The notes beneath the pieces were generated by a model. The model saw only the letters and a list, made by a program, of their open reading frames with translations. It was not told the origin of the DNA and did no database searches. Below are positions 18,485 to 27,623 of a stretch of 64,000 nucleotides of DNA, piece after piece. A program made the position numbers and the translations under genes. Every line of letters begins with the position of its first letter. The stretch's first letter is position 1. Source of the DNA: Polyangiaceae bacterium UTPRO1 (GTDB taxonomy: Bacteria > Desulfobacterota > Binatia > UTPRO1); NCBI GenBank assembly GCA_002050235.1, contig MWST01000010.1:45885-109884 (forward strand), in the 5' to 3' direction.

Positions 18485-21039
18485 CCATCGGGAGCGGAGT
18501 GCCGGCGGGCGGACAAGGCTTCGCGGTCGAGAACCTGGTGGTCGGCTCCGGCGCCGGCGGCGCCGTCACCGCGGCGGCGCTAGCAGAAGCAGGCCGCGAA
18601 GTCCTGCTCCTCGAAGAGGGGCCGGCCACCGATACTTCGCGAGTCGCGACCAACTCGACCGCTGCGATCGCCCACCTCTACCGCAACCGCGGCATGACGC
18701 CGATCTTCGGACGCCAGGCCATAGTCTACGTGGAGGGTCGCTGCGTCGGCGGATCGACCGAGATCAACAGCGGCCTCTGGCACCGGCTGCCGGACGACGC
18801 CTACCAGCGCTGGCGCTCCGACGTCCTGCTCCGGAACTTCTCGCCGGACGTGATGACGCCGTACTTCGAGCGCATCGAGCGCGACCTCTCGGTGTCGCTC
18901 GTCCCCGACGGTCAAATCCCGGCCAGCTCGCGTCTCTTTCGCCGCGGCATCGAGCGCCTCGGCTGGGACTACCAGCAGGTACCGCGCTGCCAGAAGGACG
19001 GCGGCAGCCAGTTCGCGCCGGGCGCCAAGCAATCGATGCAGCGGACGTACATTCCGCGCGCCGTCGCCGCCGGCGCACGCCTGCTCGCCGACACGAAAGC
19101 AACCAGGCTGGTGATCGAGGGCGACCGGGTCGTCGGCGTCCAGGTGCTGCAGCATCCGCACGGCGCGCGCCGCCGCTTCGAGATCCGCGCCGCTACGGTC
19201 TTCCTCTGCGGCGGCGCCGTCCAGACGCCGGCGCTGCTGCGGCGGAGCGGCGTCAAGCGCAACGTCGGCGACAGCCTGCGCATCCATCCGATGATCAAGG
19301 CAGCCGCGCTCTTCGACGAGGAGATCGAAGCGCACGACGACGCGCTCCCCGTCTACCAGGTGAAGGAGTTCTGGCCGACGATCACCATGGGGGGCGCAGT
19401 ATTCACGCCCGGGTTCCTGGCGATGACCCTCGCCGACGGCTGGAAAGCCTACCGGGACGCGATGCACGACTGGCCGCGCATGGGCCTCTACTATGCCGGC
19501 ACTCGCGCCATGGTGCGCGGCTCGGTGCGCGTCCTGCGCGGCTTCGACGACGGCGTCGTGATCCGCTACCGGCTCTCTGAAGCCGACCGCGCGAACCTGA
19601 GCACCGGCCTCGGGCTCCTCGGCGAGCTCCTCTTCGCGGCGGGAGCACGCGCCGTCTACCCGTCTCTGGCGGGCGCGCCGATCCTGCGCTCGGTCGACCA
19701 GTGCCGCGGCCTGGTGAAAGAGCCGATTCCCCTCGCGGCGATGGCGCTCTCGAACGTACACGCGTTCAGCTCCTGTCCCATGGGCGAGAACCGCGACGTC
19801 TGCGCCACCGATTCCTTCGGCAAGGTCCGCGGCCTTCGCAACCTCTACGTCAACGACGCGAGCTTGATCCCCGACGCCCCGGGCGTGAACCCGCAGGGCA
19901 CGACCATGGCAATAGCGCTTCGCAACTCGGAGCACTTCCTGCACCTACGACGTTCGTTCCCGGCGCGAGCGCGCCCCGCCGCTGCGGCGCGTCCCGCGCA
20001 TCTTTTGACCGGAGCCCCCGGCTGGCTGGGCACACGGCTCGCCGAGGCTCTGACGCTGGGCCTGCCGGGCGTGCCGTCGGCGGCGACACCGCGGAACAGC
20101 GGGCTGCGTTGTCTCGTGCGTCCCGCCGACGACGCGCGCGACCTCGAACGGCTCTCGGAGAGTCTCACGGTCGCTCCCGGCGACCTCACCGACGCGGCCT
20201 CGCTCCGCGACTTCTGCCGCAACGCCGAAGGGGCGACGCTCTTCCACGTCGCCGGGCTCGTCCATCCCCGACTCTGGACCCGCGACTTCGACCGCATCAA
20301 CGTCGAGGGAACGCGCGCGCTCCTCGCGGCCGCCGAGGAGGCGGGGGTGAAGCGCGCCGTCATCGTGTCGTCGAACTCGCCGATCGGCTGCAACCCGCCG
20401 GTCCCGGGACACGTCTTCGACGAATCGTCGCCCTACGACCCGTACATGGGCTACGGGCGCTCGAAGGCGCGGATGGAGGCGCTCGTCCACGCGATCCAGG
20501 CGCGCGGCCGCCTCGAGACCGTGATCATCCGACCGCCTTGGTTCTACGGTCCCCACCAGCCGCCGCGGCAGACGCTATTCTTCACCATGATCAAGGACGG
20601 CAAGTTTCCGGTCCTCGGCGACGGCACGCAGCGGCGGTCGATGGCGTACGTCGACAACATCTGCCAGGGCCTGCTCCTCGCCGCCGAGACACCGCATGCG
20701 AACGGCGAGACCTACTGGATCGCCGACGCGCGGCCCTACAGCATCAACGAGATCGTGGCGACGGTGACCGAGGTGCTGGAGTCCTTCGGCTTCGTCTGCG
20801 AGCAGCGGCAGATGCGCCTGCCGCGCGCGGCCGGCGAGCTGGCGCGGCGCATCGACGCCGCCCTCCAGAGCGTCGGCGTCTATCGGCAGAAGATCCACGT
20901 GCTCGGCGAGATGCACCAGTCGATCGCCTGCTCGATCGCCAAGGCCGAGCGCGACCTCGGCTACGCGCCGACGATAGCGCTCCGCGAGGGCATGACGGCC
21001 TCGGTCGAGTGGTGCCTCGCCAACGGACACCGGATCTGA
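18481..21039 (+). CDS. Fusion of GMC-family FAD oxidoreductase and NAD(P)-dependent SDR/epimerase
   Basis: An 852-aa two-enzyme polypeptide. Residues ~15-500 are GMC-like: 'VVGSGAGGAVTAAALAEAG' (FAD dinucleotide fold), 'GRCVGGSTEINSGLW', 'LCGGAVQTPALLRRSG', and at the end 'FSSCPMGE' and 'NLYVNDASLIPDAPGVNPQG'. Residues ~510-852 are an extended SDR: 'HLLTGAPGWLGTRLAEAL' (GxxGxxG), 'RPPWFYGP' and 'YMGYGRSKARME' with catalytic Tyr-x3-Lys, like 3-beta-hydroxysteroid dehydrogenase/isomerases. The Arg/Pro/Ala-rich segment near residue 495-505 is the linker. The frame is continuous with no sign of frameshift. The pair implies alcohol oxidation followed by reduction or isomerisation of one substrate, identity unknown. 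It overlaps the next gene by one base. Confidence 0.85.
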   Translation: MTIGSGVPAGGQGFAVENLVVGSGAGGAVTAAALAEAGREVLLLEEGPATDTSRVATNSTAAIAHLYRNRGMTPIFGRQAIVYVEGRCVGGSTEINSGLWHRLPDDAYQRWRSDVLLRNFSPDVMTPYFERIERDLSVSLVPDGQIPASSRLFRRGIERLGWDYQQVPRCQKDGGSQFAPGAKQSMQRTYIPRAVAAGARLLADTKATRLVIEGDRVVGVQVLQHPHGARRRFEIRAATVFLCGGAVQTPALLRRSGVKRNVGDSLRIHPMIKAAALFDEEIEAHDDALPVYQVKEFWPTITMGGAVFTPGFLAMTLADGWKAYRDAMHDWPRMGLYYAGTRAMVRGSVRVLRGFDDGVVIRYRLSEADRANLSTGLGLLGELLFAAGARAVYPSLAGAPILRSVDQCRGLVKEPIPLAAMALSNVHAFSSCPMGENRDVCATDSFGKVRGLRNLYVNDASLIPDAPGVNPQGTTMAIALRNSEHFLHLRRSFPARARPAAAARPAHLLTGAPGWLGTRLAEALTLGLPGVPSAATPRNSGLRCLVRPADDARDLERLSESLTVAPGDLTDAASLRDFCRNAEGATLFHVAGLVHPRLWTRDFDRINVEGTRALLAAAEEAGVKRAVIVSSNSPIGCNPPVPGHVFDESSPYDPYMGYGRSKARMEALVHAIQARGRLETVIIRPPWFYGPHQPPRQTLFFTMIKDGKFPVLGDGTQRRSMAYVDNICQGLLLAAETPHANGETYWIADARPYSINEIVATVTEVLESFGFVCEQRQMRLPRAAGELARRIDAALQSVGVYRQKIHVLGEMHQSIACSIAKAERDLGYAPTIALREGMTASVEWCLANGHRI

Positions 21040-22070
21040 TGCGCGCCCTGGTCACCGGCGGCTCCGGATACTTCGGCGGTCTCCTCCGCGATCGCCTGCT
21101 CGCGCGCGGCGACACGGTCCGCATCCTCGACCGCGTCGACGCCGGCGACCGGCCGCAGGGCGTCGACTACGTGGGCGGCGACATCCGCGACGCCGCCGTC
21201 GTGCGGCGCGCCTGCGAAGACGTCGACGTCGTCTACCACAACGTCGCCCAGGTGCCGCTGGCGAAGGACCGCGCGCTCTTCTGGGCCGTGAACTACGGCG
21301 GCACCGAGAATCTACTGACCGCGTGCCGCGATGCGCGGGTACGCAAGCTCGTCCACACCTCGACGAGCGCCATCTTCGGCGTTCCCGAGCGCAACCCGGT
21401 CGACGAGGCGACCGCACCGACACCCATGGAGGAGTACGGCCGGGCCAAGCTCGCCGCCGAACGGCTCGCCGCCGCCTTCGCCGCCGAGCACGGCCTCGAC
21501 GTGACGATCATCCGGCCGCGCACCATCGTCGGCCACGGGCGCCTCGGCATCTTCCAGATCCTCTTCAACTGGGTCGAGGAAGGCCGCAATATCCCGGTGC
21601 TCGGCAAGGGCGACAACTGCTACCAATTCGTGCACGCCGACGATCTCGCCGATGCCTGCGTCCGCGCCGCCGAGCGGCCGGGGAGCACCGTCTACAACAT
21701 CGGCGCCGAGCGCTTCGGGACCATGCGCGAGGTACTGGAGGCGCTCTGCCGTCATGCCGGCACCGGCAGCCGCGTGTACTCGGTGCCTATGGGTCTCGCT
21801 GTCGCCGCCATGCGGGTCACGGGTGCGCTCGGCCTCTCTCCGCTCGGCCCCTACCACTCGCTCATGTACGGCCGCAGCCTCTACTTCGACGTCGCCAAGG
21901 CGAAGCGCGAGCTCGGCTGGCGGGCGCGCTGGTCGAACGACGAGATGCTCTGCCAGTCCTACGACTGGTACCGCGCCCACAAGGCGGAGATCATGAACGC
22001 CGAGGGCGCGTCGCCGCACCGCTCGGCATTGAAGCAGGGCGTGCTGGCGCTGCTGCGGCGGCTATCGTAG
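21039..22070 (+). CDS. NAD-dependent epimerase/dehydratase (extended SDR)
   Basis: A 343-aa SDR whose ATG (21039) shares one base with the upstream stop (TGATG). 'ALVTGGSGYFGGLLRDRLLA' is the Rossmann motif, and 'GGDIRDAAVVRRAC', 'VHTSTSAIFG' and 'EEYGRAKLAAE' (Tyr-x3-Lys) follow, then 'IIRPRTIVGHGRLGIF'. It resembles the SDR half of the preceding fusion, so the two may have arisen by duplication and act in sequence. A C-terminal extension ends in a basic 'HRSALKQGVLALLRRLS'. The substrate could be a nucleotide sugar or a polyprenoid/steroid-like alcohol; neighbours favour neither clearly. Confidence 0.85.
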   Translation: MRALVTGGSGYFGGLLRDRLLARGDTVRILDRVDAGDRPQGVDYVGGDIRDAAVVRRACEDVDVVYHNVAQVPLAKDRALFWAVNYGGTENLLTACRDARVRKLVHTSTSAIFGVPERNPVDEATAPTPMEEYGRAKLAAERLAAAFAAEHGLDVTIIRPRTIVGHGRLGIFQILFNWVEEGRNIPVLGKGDNCYQFVHADDLADACVRAAERPGSTVYNIGAERFGTMREVLEALCRHAGTGSRVYSVPMGLAVAAMRVTGALGLSPLGPYHSLMYGRSLYFDVAKAKRELGWRARWSNDEMLCQSYDWYRAHKAEIMNAEGASPHRSALKQGVLALLRRLS

Positions 22071-22120
22071 AGGCGCGCGCGCCCGCACGACGCGAGCGGA
22101 TCCGGTGCCCGGGACAGGCG

Positions 22121-23950
22121 TCACTCGGCGTAGCCGAGGGCCCGGAGCTTCTCGCGCTGGCGGGCATCGATCGCCACCGGCTTGTTCGCCGTCGCCGGGG
22201 CGCCGGCCCGGACGCGCAGCGCTTCGCGCCGTTCCCGGCAATCGTTCTCGTAGCCGTCGATGCGGGCTTGCAGGTCGGCCGCCTCGCGCGCGTCGGCGGC
22301 GCGGCGATCCGAGCGTTCACGCGGATCGGTGGCGATGTCGTAGAGCTCGTATGCGAACGATCCGGCGCGCCGGTAGCGCGCCATCTTCCGGTTACCGACG
22401 CGGAGCGCGAACCCGGGCATCGCGTACGAGCGCCCTCCGCACTCGGCATTCATCCACGCCTCGGTGGAAAGCTCGCGGTCGGGATCGGCGTGCCGGCGCT
22501 GCAATGCCGGCACCAGGCTCCGACCCATGGCCTCGGGCGGAACGGCGATACCGGCGAGATCGAGTAGGGTCGGGAGCAGGTCGATCAGTCCCACGGGCTC
22601 GGGGATGCGCAGTCCGGCGGGGATGCCCGGACCCCGGAGCATCAGGGGTACATGGGTGACTTCTTCGTAGAGGTCGGGGCCATGCCAGAGGCAGCCGTGC
22701 TCCAGGAACTCCTCGCCGTGATCCGCGGTCACGATGACTATGGTCCGGTCCGCGAGCCCGAGGTCGCGGATCGCTGCGACGAGCCGCTGCAGCATGTCGT
22801 CGGTGAATCGAATCTCGCGGTCGTAGTTGGCGGCATCGACTGCCGCCGCGGGCGGGACGTCGGGCTGCGCGGTGAAGAGCGCTCCGTACTCGGCGGGCGG
22901 CACGTAGGGAGAGTGAACCTGGTAGGTATGAACGAAGAGAAAGAAGCGCTCGTCGCGATGCCGCCGGAGCCACTCGCCGGCTCCGGCAAAAGTGACGTCC
23001 GCCTGTCCCCTGGGCTCCATGATATCCGGACTCTTGTTCTCGGCGTAGGTGTCGAAGCCGCGTCCGAACCCCAATGCCGCCGCCACCCAGCCGTCCTCGG
23101 TGATCGCCCCGGTCGTGAATCCCTCCGCCCGGAAGCGCTCGGGAAGCGTCGCCATCCAGGGCGGCAGCGGCAGCAGCGGGTCGATCCCGACGGCATGCAC
23201 GGACGGCGGCAGGGACGTGAACATCGTCATGTGCGACGCCGTGGTGTTCGTGGCCGCGGCGACGCAGGCCTCGAACAGCGTGCCGCCGCGCGCGAAGGTG
23301 GCGTCGATGAACGGCGCCGTGTCGTGACGATAGCCGTAGCTGCCGAGCCGGCTGGCGCGCAGCGTATCGAGCGACACGAGAACGACGTTGCGCGAAAACT
23401 TGGGCTCCGGCGTCCGCACCCAGAGCGTCGGATTCGCGAAGTAGGGAAGCGTGCTCGCGGTCGCGACGACGACGCGGAAGGTGAGGCGCCGGTCGGTTCC
23501 CGCGAAGCGGTCGAGCGCGACGTGGCGGTCCATCCACGCCTCGACCCCCGCCGCGGCGAAGTCGACGCGCTCGGTGAAGATCGTCTCGCACGCCGCCTCG
23601 TCGCAGGCGCCGATCTCGAAGGTCACCGTGCGATCTCCTTCCGGTGCCGTCGCCGCACCGAGCGCGAAGTCCAGCTCCGCTCCCGCCGGAATCGGGATCG
23701 ACACGGAGTCGAACGACCGCTCGATGGCGCCCGGTCGCACGTGTCCCTGGCGGAGCACGAGCACATGGCGCATCTCGTCGCCCATGGCCCCGTGCGGAAT
23801 CGCTGCATCGCCCGGCGGTTTGGTGAAATCGACCAGGCGCGCGTACGGCACTCGCGTCGGCGCCGACGACCGCTCGCAGCCGGTTCCGGAGATCACCAGG
23901 AGGAAGGCGGCGGCGAGGCTACCGCCGCGGATGAGATACGGTCGCAACAT
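22121..23950 (-). CDS. Sulfatase-like lipoprotein, Thr nucleophile, with N-terminal accessory domain
   Basis: A 609-aa protein from ATG 23950, where 'SLAAAFLLVISGTGC' forms a signal with lipobox Cys25. Residues ~40-178 are the accessory domain ('AGAELDFALGAA', 'RHVALDRFAGTDRRLTFR', 'FANPTLWVRTP'). The catalytic domain opens 'NVVLVSLDTLRASRLGSYGY' (Asp195). At the formylglycine site is Thr236 ('ATNTTASHMTMFTS') and the metal pair is Asp410/His411 ('TADHGEEFLEHG'). It ends 'LRALGYAE'. Closest in the window to the 9.3 kb gene: both share 'GAITEDGW' and 'AENKSPDIM'/'KENKSADIM' segments. It points away from a divergent DUF5989/SxtJ-like pair. A role in modifying an envelope glycan or lipid is inferred. 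Confidence 0.8.
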   Translation of the reverse strand: MLRPYLIRGGSLAAAFLLVISGTGCERSSAPTRVPYARLVDFTKPPGDAAIPHGAMGDEMRHVLVLRQGHVRPGAIERSFDSVSIPIPAGAELDFALGAATAPEGDRTVTFEIGACDEAACETIFTERVDFAAAGVEAWMDRHVALDRFAGTDRRLTFRVVVATASTLPYFANPTLWVRTPEPKFSRNVVLVSLDTLRASRLGSYGYRHDTAPFIDATFARGGTLFEACVAAATNTTASHMTMFTSLPPSVHAVGIDPLLPLPPWMATLPERFRAEGFTTGAITEDGWVAAALGFGRGFDTYAENKSPDIMEPRGQADVTFAGAGEWLRRHRDERFFLFVHTYQVHSPYVPPAEYGALFTAQPDVPPAAAVDAANYDREIRFTDDMLQRLVAAIRDLGLADRTIVIVTADHGEEFLEHGCLWHGPDLYEEVTHVPLMLRGPGIPAGLRIPEPVGLIDLLPTLLDLAGIAVPPEAMGRSLVPALQRRHADPDRELSTEAWMNAECGGRSYAMPGFALRVGNRKMARYRRAGSFAYELYDIATDPRERSDRRAADAREAADLQARIDGYENDCRERREALRVRAGAPATANKPVAIDARQREKLRALGYAE

Positions 23951-24123
23951 GGGCGAAGACCCCGACACTCGTAGCAGCCGGACATCGCCCGTCAACTTGG
24001 AGCCGCGAGCCGGCGGTGCAGCTTGCGGCTCGGCGGAACAACCCGATTCCCCGGCAACCGAGCCCGTGTTAGAAGAGACTCGCAGTCGCGAACCCCACGG
24101 GCGTTTCACAGGAGCACCGACGC

Positions 24124-24291
24124 ATGGCACGTTCCGGATTGGCCTCCCTGGCAAGCGAATTCTGGGCCTTCCTCCGTGTACGGAAGAAGTGGTGGCTCGC
24201 TCCCATCATCATCATCCTCGCGCTCTTCGGATCGTTGATCGTCTTCACTCAGGGCTCGGCTCTGGCGCCGTTCGTGTACACGATCTTCTAG
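24124..24291 (+). CDS. DUF5989-like small membrane protein
   Basis: A 55-aa protein starting at ATG 24124, preceded by 'CAGGAG' at a good distance. The sequence 'LASEFWAFLRVRKKWWLAPI' followed by one hydrophobic helix and 'GSALAPFVYTIF' is the layout of DUF5989 proteins, which regularly stand beside SxtJ-type genes in glycan and natural-product loci. It has one transmembrane segment with a positively charged cytoplasmic side. The SxtJ-like gene begins at the base after its stop. Function unknown. Confidence 0.75.
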   Translation: MARSGLASLASEFWAFLRVRKKWWLAPIIIILALFGSLIVFTQGSALAPFVYTIF

Positions 24292-24690
24292 GTGCCCGCG
24301 GCTGCCGAGAAGGCGGAGCTCCGCAGGTTCGGGCTCACCGTCGGCGCCGCCTTTGCGGTGCTCGGCGGCATCAGCTGGTGGCGCGGCCACGAGGTGCCCC
24401 CGCGCGTGTTGTGGACGCTCGCGGCGCTCCTCTTCGTGCCCGGCCTGCTCTTCCCCGTGGCGCTCGCACCCGTGCAGCGTGCCTGGATGGCGTTCGCGAT
24501 CGTCCTCGGCCACGTCAATACCCGCATCATCTTGACGCTCCTCTATTACCTCGTGGTGACCCCGGTAGGCTTCGTGATGCGGCTCTTCCGCGACCCGCTC
24601 GACCGCACGCTCGCCGACGGCCGCACCTCGCAGTGGATCGCGCGCGAGCGGACACCTGTCGATCCTGCCCGCTACGAGCGCCAGTTCTGA
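24292..24690 (+). CDS. SxtJ-like membrane protein
   Basis: A 132-aa protein with GTG start immediately following the DUF5989 stop. Three hydrophobic segments are visible: 'FGLTVGAAFAVLGGISWW', 'TLAALLFVPGLLFPVALAP' and 'FAIVLGHVNTRIILTLLYYL'. 'VTPVGFVMRLFRDPLDR' is the conserved end of SxtJ family proteins. In saxitoxin and polysaccharide clusters it accompanies carbamoyl- or glycosyltransferases; none is adjacent here. The biochemical role is not known. The tight junction suggests the two small proteins form one complex. Confidence 0.75.
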   Translation: MPAAAEKAELRRFGLTVGAAFAVLGGISWWRGHEVPPRVLWTLAALLFVPGLLFPVALAPVQRAWMAFAIVLGHVNTRIILTLLYYLVVTPVGFVMRLFRDPLDRTLADGRTSQWIARERTPVDPARYERQF

Positions 24691-24757
24691 GCGCGACAGG
24701 GCCGCAGCCGATGCACCGCCGTATCGACCCGACTCCTTCGCCGTGTATCCTAGGCTC

Positions 24758-27421
24758 ATGGACATGGCACCCGAGCAGGACACGGATCCGAAGGAGACGC
24801 AGGGCTGGATCGAGTCGTTCGACGCGATCATCCGCGAGAGCGGCACCGCGCGCGCACGACATCTGCTGGCGCGGCTGATCGAGTATGGCCACCTGCACGG
24901 CGTGACGGCGCCGTTCAGCGCCAATACGCCGTACGTGAACACCATCCCGGCGAGCGCCCAGCCGCCGTATCCGGGCGATCGCCAGATCGAGCGGCGGATC
25001 AAGAACGTCATCCGCTGGAACGCGACCGCCATGGTAGTGCAGGCGAACAAGCACTCCGGCGGGATCGGCGGCCACATCTCGACCTATGCGTCGCTGGCGA
25101 CGCTCCTCGAGGTCGGATTCCACCACTTCTTCCGCGCCCACACGGCCGCGGCAGCCGGCGACTTCGTCTATTTCCAGGGCACGGCGGCGCCCGGGATCTA
25201 CGCCCGCGCCTTCCTCGAAGGCCGCCTCTCCGAGGCCGACATCGCCAACTTCCGCCGCGAGCTGGCGCCGGGGGGCGGTCTGTCGTCGTATCCGCACCCG
25301 TGGCTGATGCCGGAGTTCTGGGAGTGGCCGACGGTGTCGCTGGGGCTCGCCGCGATCTCCGCCATCTACCAAGCGCGCTTCGCGCGCTACCTCCACGCCC
25401 GCGGCCTCGTCGACACGAGTGCCAGCCGCATCTGGGCCTTCCTCGGCGACGGCGAAATGGACGAGCCCGAGAGCATGGGCGCCTTGACCTTGGCGGCGCG
25501 CGAGCACCTCGACAACCTCGTCTTCGTCGTCAACTGCAACCTGCAGCGGCTCGACGGTCCCGTCCGCGGCAACGGCAAGATCATCCAGGAGCTCGAGGCG
25601 GCGTTCCGGGGCGCCGGCTGGAACGTCATCAAGGTGATCTGGGGCGACGACTGGGACGATCTCCTCGCCCGCGACGTCGACGGCGTGCTCGTGCGCCGCA
25701 TGAACGCGGTCGTCGACGGCGATTTCCAGAAGTACACGGTCGAGTCGGGAGCCTACATCCGCCAGCACTTCTTCGGCACCGATCCGCGCCTGCTGGCGCT
25801 GGTCGAGGGCCTGACCGACGCCAAGCTCCGGCGCCTGCGCCGCGGCGGTCACGACCCGGAGAAGGTCTACGCCGCCTACGCGGCGGCGCTCGCGCACCGC
25901 GGCGAGCCGACGGTGATCCTCGCGCACACGATCAAGGGCTACGCCCTCGGCGCCGCGGCCGAGGGCCGCAACATCGCGCACCAGGCGAAGAAGCTCTCCG
26001 GCCCCGAGCTCCGCGAGTTCCGCGACCGCCTCGGGATCCCGATCGGCGACGCCGACCTCGCGGGCATGCCGTTCTATCGTCCCGCCGAGGACAGCGAGGA
26101 GATCACCTATCTGCGCGAGCGCCGGGCGGCGCTCGGCGGCCCGGTGCCGCAGCGGCGCGTCCGCTCCGAACCGCTCGCCAACCTCCCTGCCGACCTGCTG
26201 GCCGAGTTCCACGCCGGCGGCGAGCGCGAGGTGGCGACGACGCAGGTGCTCGTCAGCATGCTGCGGAGCCTCATGCGCCACCCGACACTCGGCCGGCTGA
26301 TCGTGCCCATCGTGCCCGACGAGGCGCGCACCTTCGGGATGGACTCGCTCTTCCGGAAATTCGGCATCTACTCGCAGGCGGGGCAGCGCTACGAGCCGGT
26401 CGACTCGGACGTCGTCGCCTACTACCGCGAGACCAAGGACGGACAGCTCTTGGAAGAAGGCATCACCGAGGCCGGGGCCATGGCGTCGTTCACCGCCGCC
26501 GGCACCGCCTACGGCGCCCACGGCGTGAACGTGATCCCGTTCTTCTTCTTCTACTCGATGTTCGGCTTCCAGCGGATCGGCGACCTCATCTGGGCGCACG
26601 CCGATGCCCGCGGCAAGGGCTTCCTGGTCGGCTGCACCGCCGGGCGGACGACCCTCGCCGGCGAAGGGCTGCAGCACCAGGACGGCCACAGCCAGCTCCT
26701 CGCGAGCGCGGTGCCGACCTGCCGTGCCTACGACCCCGCCTACGCCTACGAGCTCGCGGTGATCGTCGCCGACGGCATCCGCCGCATGTACGGCGCCCGC
26801 GAGCACGCGTTCTACTACGTGACCGCGATGAACGAGGTGTACCTGCAGCCGCCGATGCCCGAGGGAGCCGAAGTCGGCATCATCAAGGGGCTCTACAAGA
26901 TCCGGCCCGCCGCCGATCCGTCCGCCGGCCCGCGCCTGCACCTCTTCGGCAGCGGCGCCATCCTGCGCGAGGTGCTGCGGGCTCAGGAGCTCCTGGCCGC
27001 GCGCGGTGTCGCCGCCGAGGTCTGGAGCGTCACCAGCTACTCGGAGCTCCGCCGCGAAGCGCTCTCGTGCGAGCGCTGGAACCGCCTCCACCCCGGCGAT
27101 ACGCCGATCACCTCGTGGCTGGAGCGGATGCTCGCCCCCGAGCCCTGGCCGATCGTCGCCGCTACCGACTACATGAAAGCCGTCGCCGATCAGATCACCC
27201 CCTTCGTGCCCGCCGGCCTGCGCGCCCTCGGCACCGACGGCTTCGGCCGCAGCGAGACCCGCGAAGCGCTCCGCCGCTTCTTCGAGGTCGACGCCGAGAG
27301 CGTCTGCGTCGCCGCCCTCGCCGAGCTCGTCCGTCGCGGTCAGATCGGCGCCGAACGGCTTCGGGAGGCGATCACTGCCTTCGGCATCGCCACCGACGGC
27401 GCCGATCCGTCGACACTTTGA
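24758..27421 (+). CDS. aceE: Pyruvate dehydrogenase E1 component, homodimeric type
   Basis: An 887-aa protein, matching the ~890 aa of AceE. I start it at ATG 24758 (MDMAPEQD); GTG 24743 is an alternative. The ThDP motif 'GDGEMDEPESMGAL' ends in 'VVNCNLQRLDGPVRGNGKII', exactly as in E. coli-type E1. 'NKHSGGIGGHISTYAS' and 'FFFYSMFGFQRIGD' are further signatures. It decarboxylates pyruvate and passes the acetyl group to lipoyl-E2. No aceF or lpd is in this window: upstream is the SxtJ-like gene and downstream a cyclase homologue. A 'TATCCT' (24746-24751) six bases before the ATG could be a -10 for a leaderless mRNA. Confidence 0.93.
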   Translation: MDMAPEQDTDPKETQGWIESFDAIIRESGTARARHLLARLIEYGHLHGVTAPFSANTPYVNTIPASAQPPYPGDRQIERRIKNVIRWNATAMVVQANKHSGGIGGHISTYASLATLLEVGFHHFFRAHTAAAAGDFVYFQGTAAPGIYARAFLEGRLSEADIANFRRELAPGGGLSSYPHPWLMPEFWEWPTVSLGLAAISAIYQARFARYLHARGLVDTSASRIWAFLGDGEMDEPESMGALTLAAREHLDNLVFVVNCNLQRLDGPVRGNGKIIQELEAAFRGAGWNVIKVIWGDDWDDLLARDVDGVLVRRMNAVVDGDFQKYTVESGAYIRQHFFGTDPRLLALVEGLTDAKLRRLRRGGHDPEKVYAAYAAALAHRGEPTVILAHTIKGYALGAAAEGRNIAHQAKKLSGPELREFRDRLGIPIGDADLAGMPFYRPAEDSEEITYLRERRAALGGPVPQRRVRSEPLANLPADLLAEFHAGGEREVATTQVLVSMLRSLMRHPTLGRLIVPIVPDEARTFGMDSLFRKFGIYSQAGQRYEPVDSDVVAYYRETKDGQLLEEGITEAGAMASFTAAGTAYGAHGVNVIPFFFFYSMFGFQRIGDLIWAHADARGKGFLVGCTAGRTTLAGEGLQHQDGHSQLLASAVPTCRAYDPAYAYELAVIVADGIRRMYGAREHAFYYVTAMNEVYLQPPMPEGAEVGIIKGLYKIRPAADPSAGPRLHLFGSGAILREVLRAQELLAARGVAAEVWSVTSYSELRREALSCERWNRLHPGDTPITSWLERMLAPEPWPIVAATDYMKAVADQITPFVPAGLRALGTDGFGRSETREALRRFFEVDAESVCVAALAELVRRGQIGAERLREAITAFGIATDGADPSTL

Positions 27422-27623
27422 TCCCGGATTTTGACCGTCGCTGCCACTTCGAGCGCACCCTCATCTGTGCTGCGAGATTTATATTTCTACAATGATTCCC
27501 GCTAGTTAGTTTCCGCTACTAGTTCCTGAATCGAACGTATCTCCAGCGCAATTTGGGCGGTCGGCCTATCGAGGGACGGGGAGCGGACGAGCCTCGCCAT
27601 TTTCCTGACGCGCTGCGTCTGGC
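27422..27623. other. AT-richer intergenic region (202 bp)
   Basis: No gene is seen. The patch around 27470-27540 is clearly lower in GC than the rest of the window, with 'TACAAT' at 27488-27493 as a possible -10. No matching -35 is evident. Confidence 0.3.

Noticed and set aside
24527..27091. Minus-strand frame of 854 codons opposite aceE
   Set aside because: Composition mirrors the aceE codons and it has no recognisable motif, while aceE is unmistakable.
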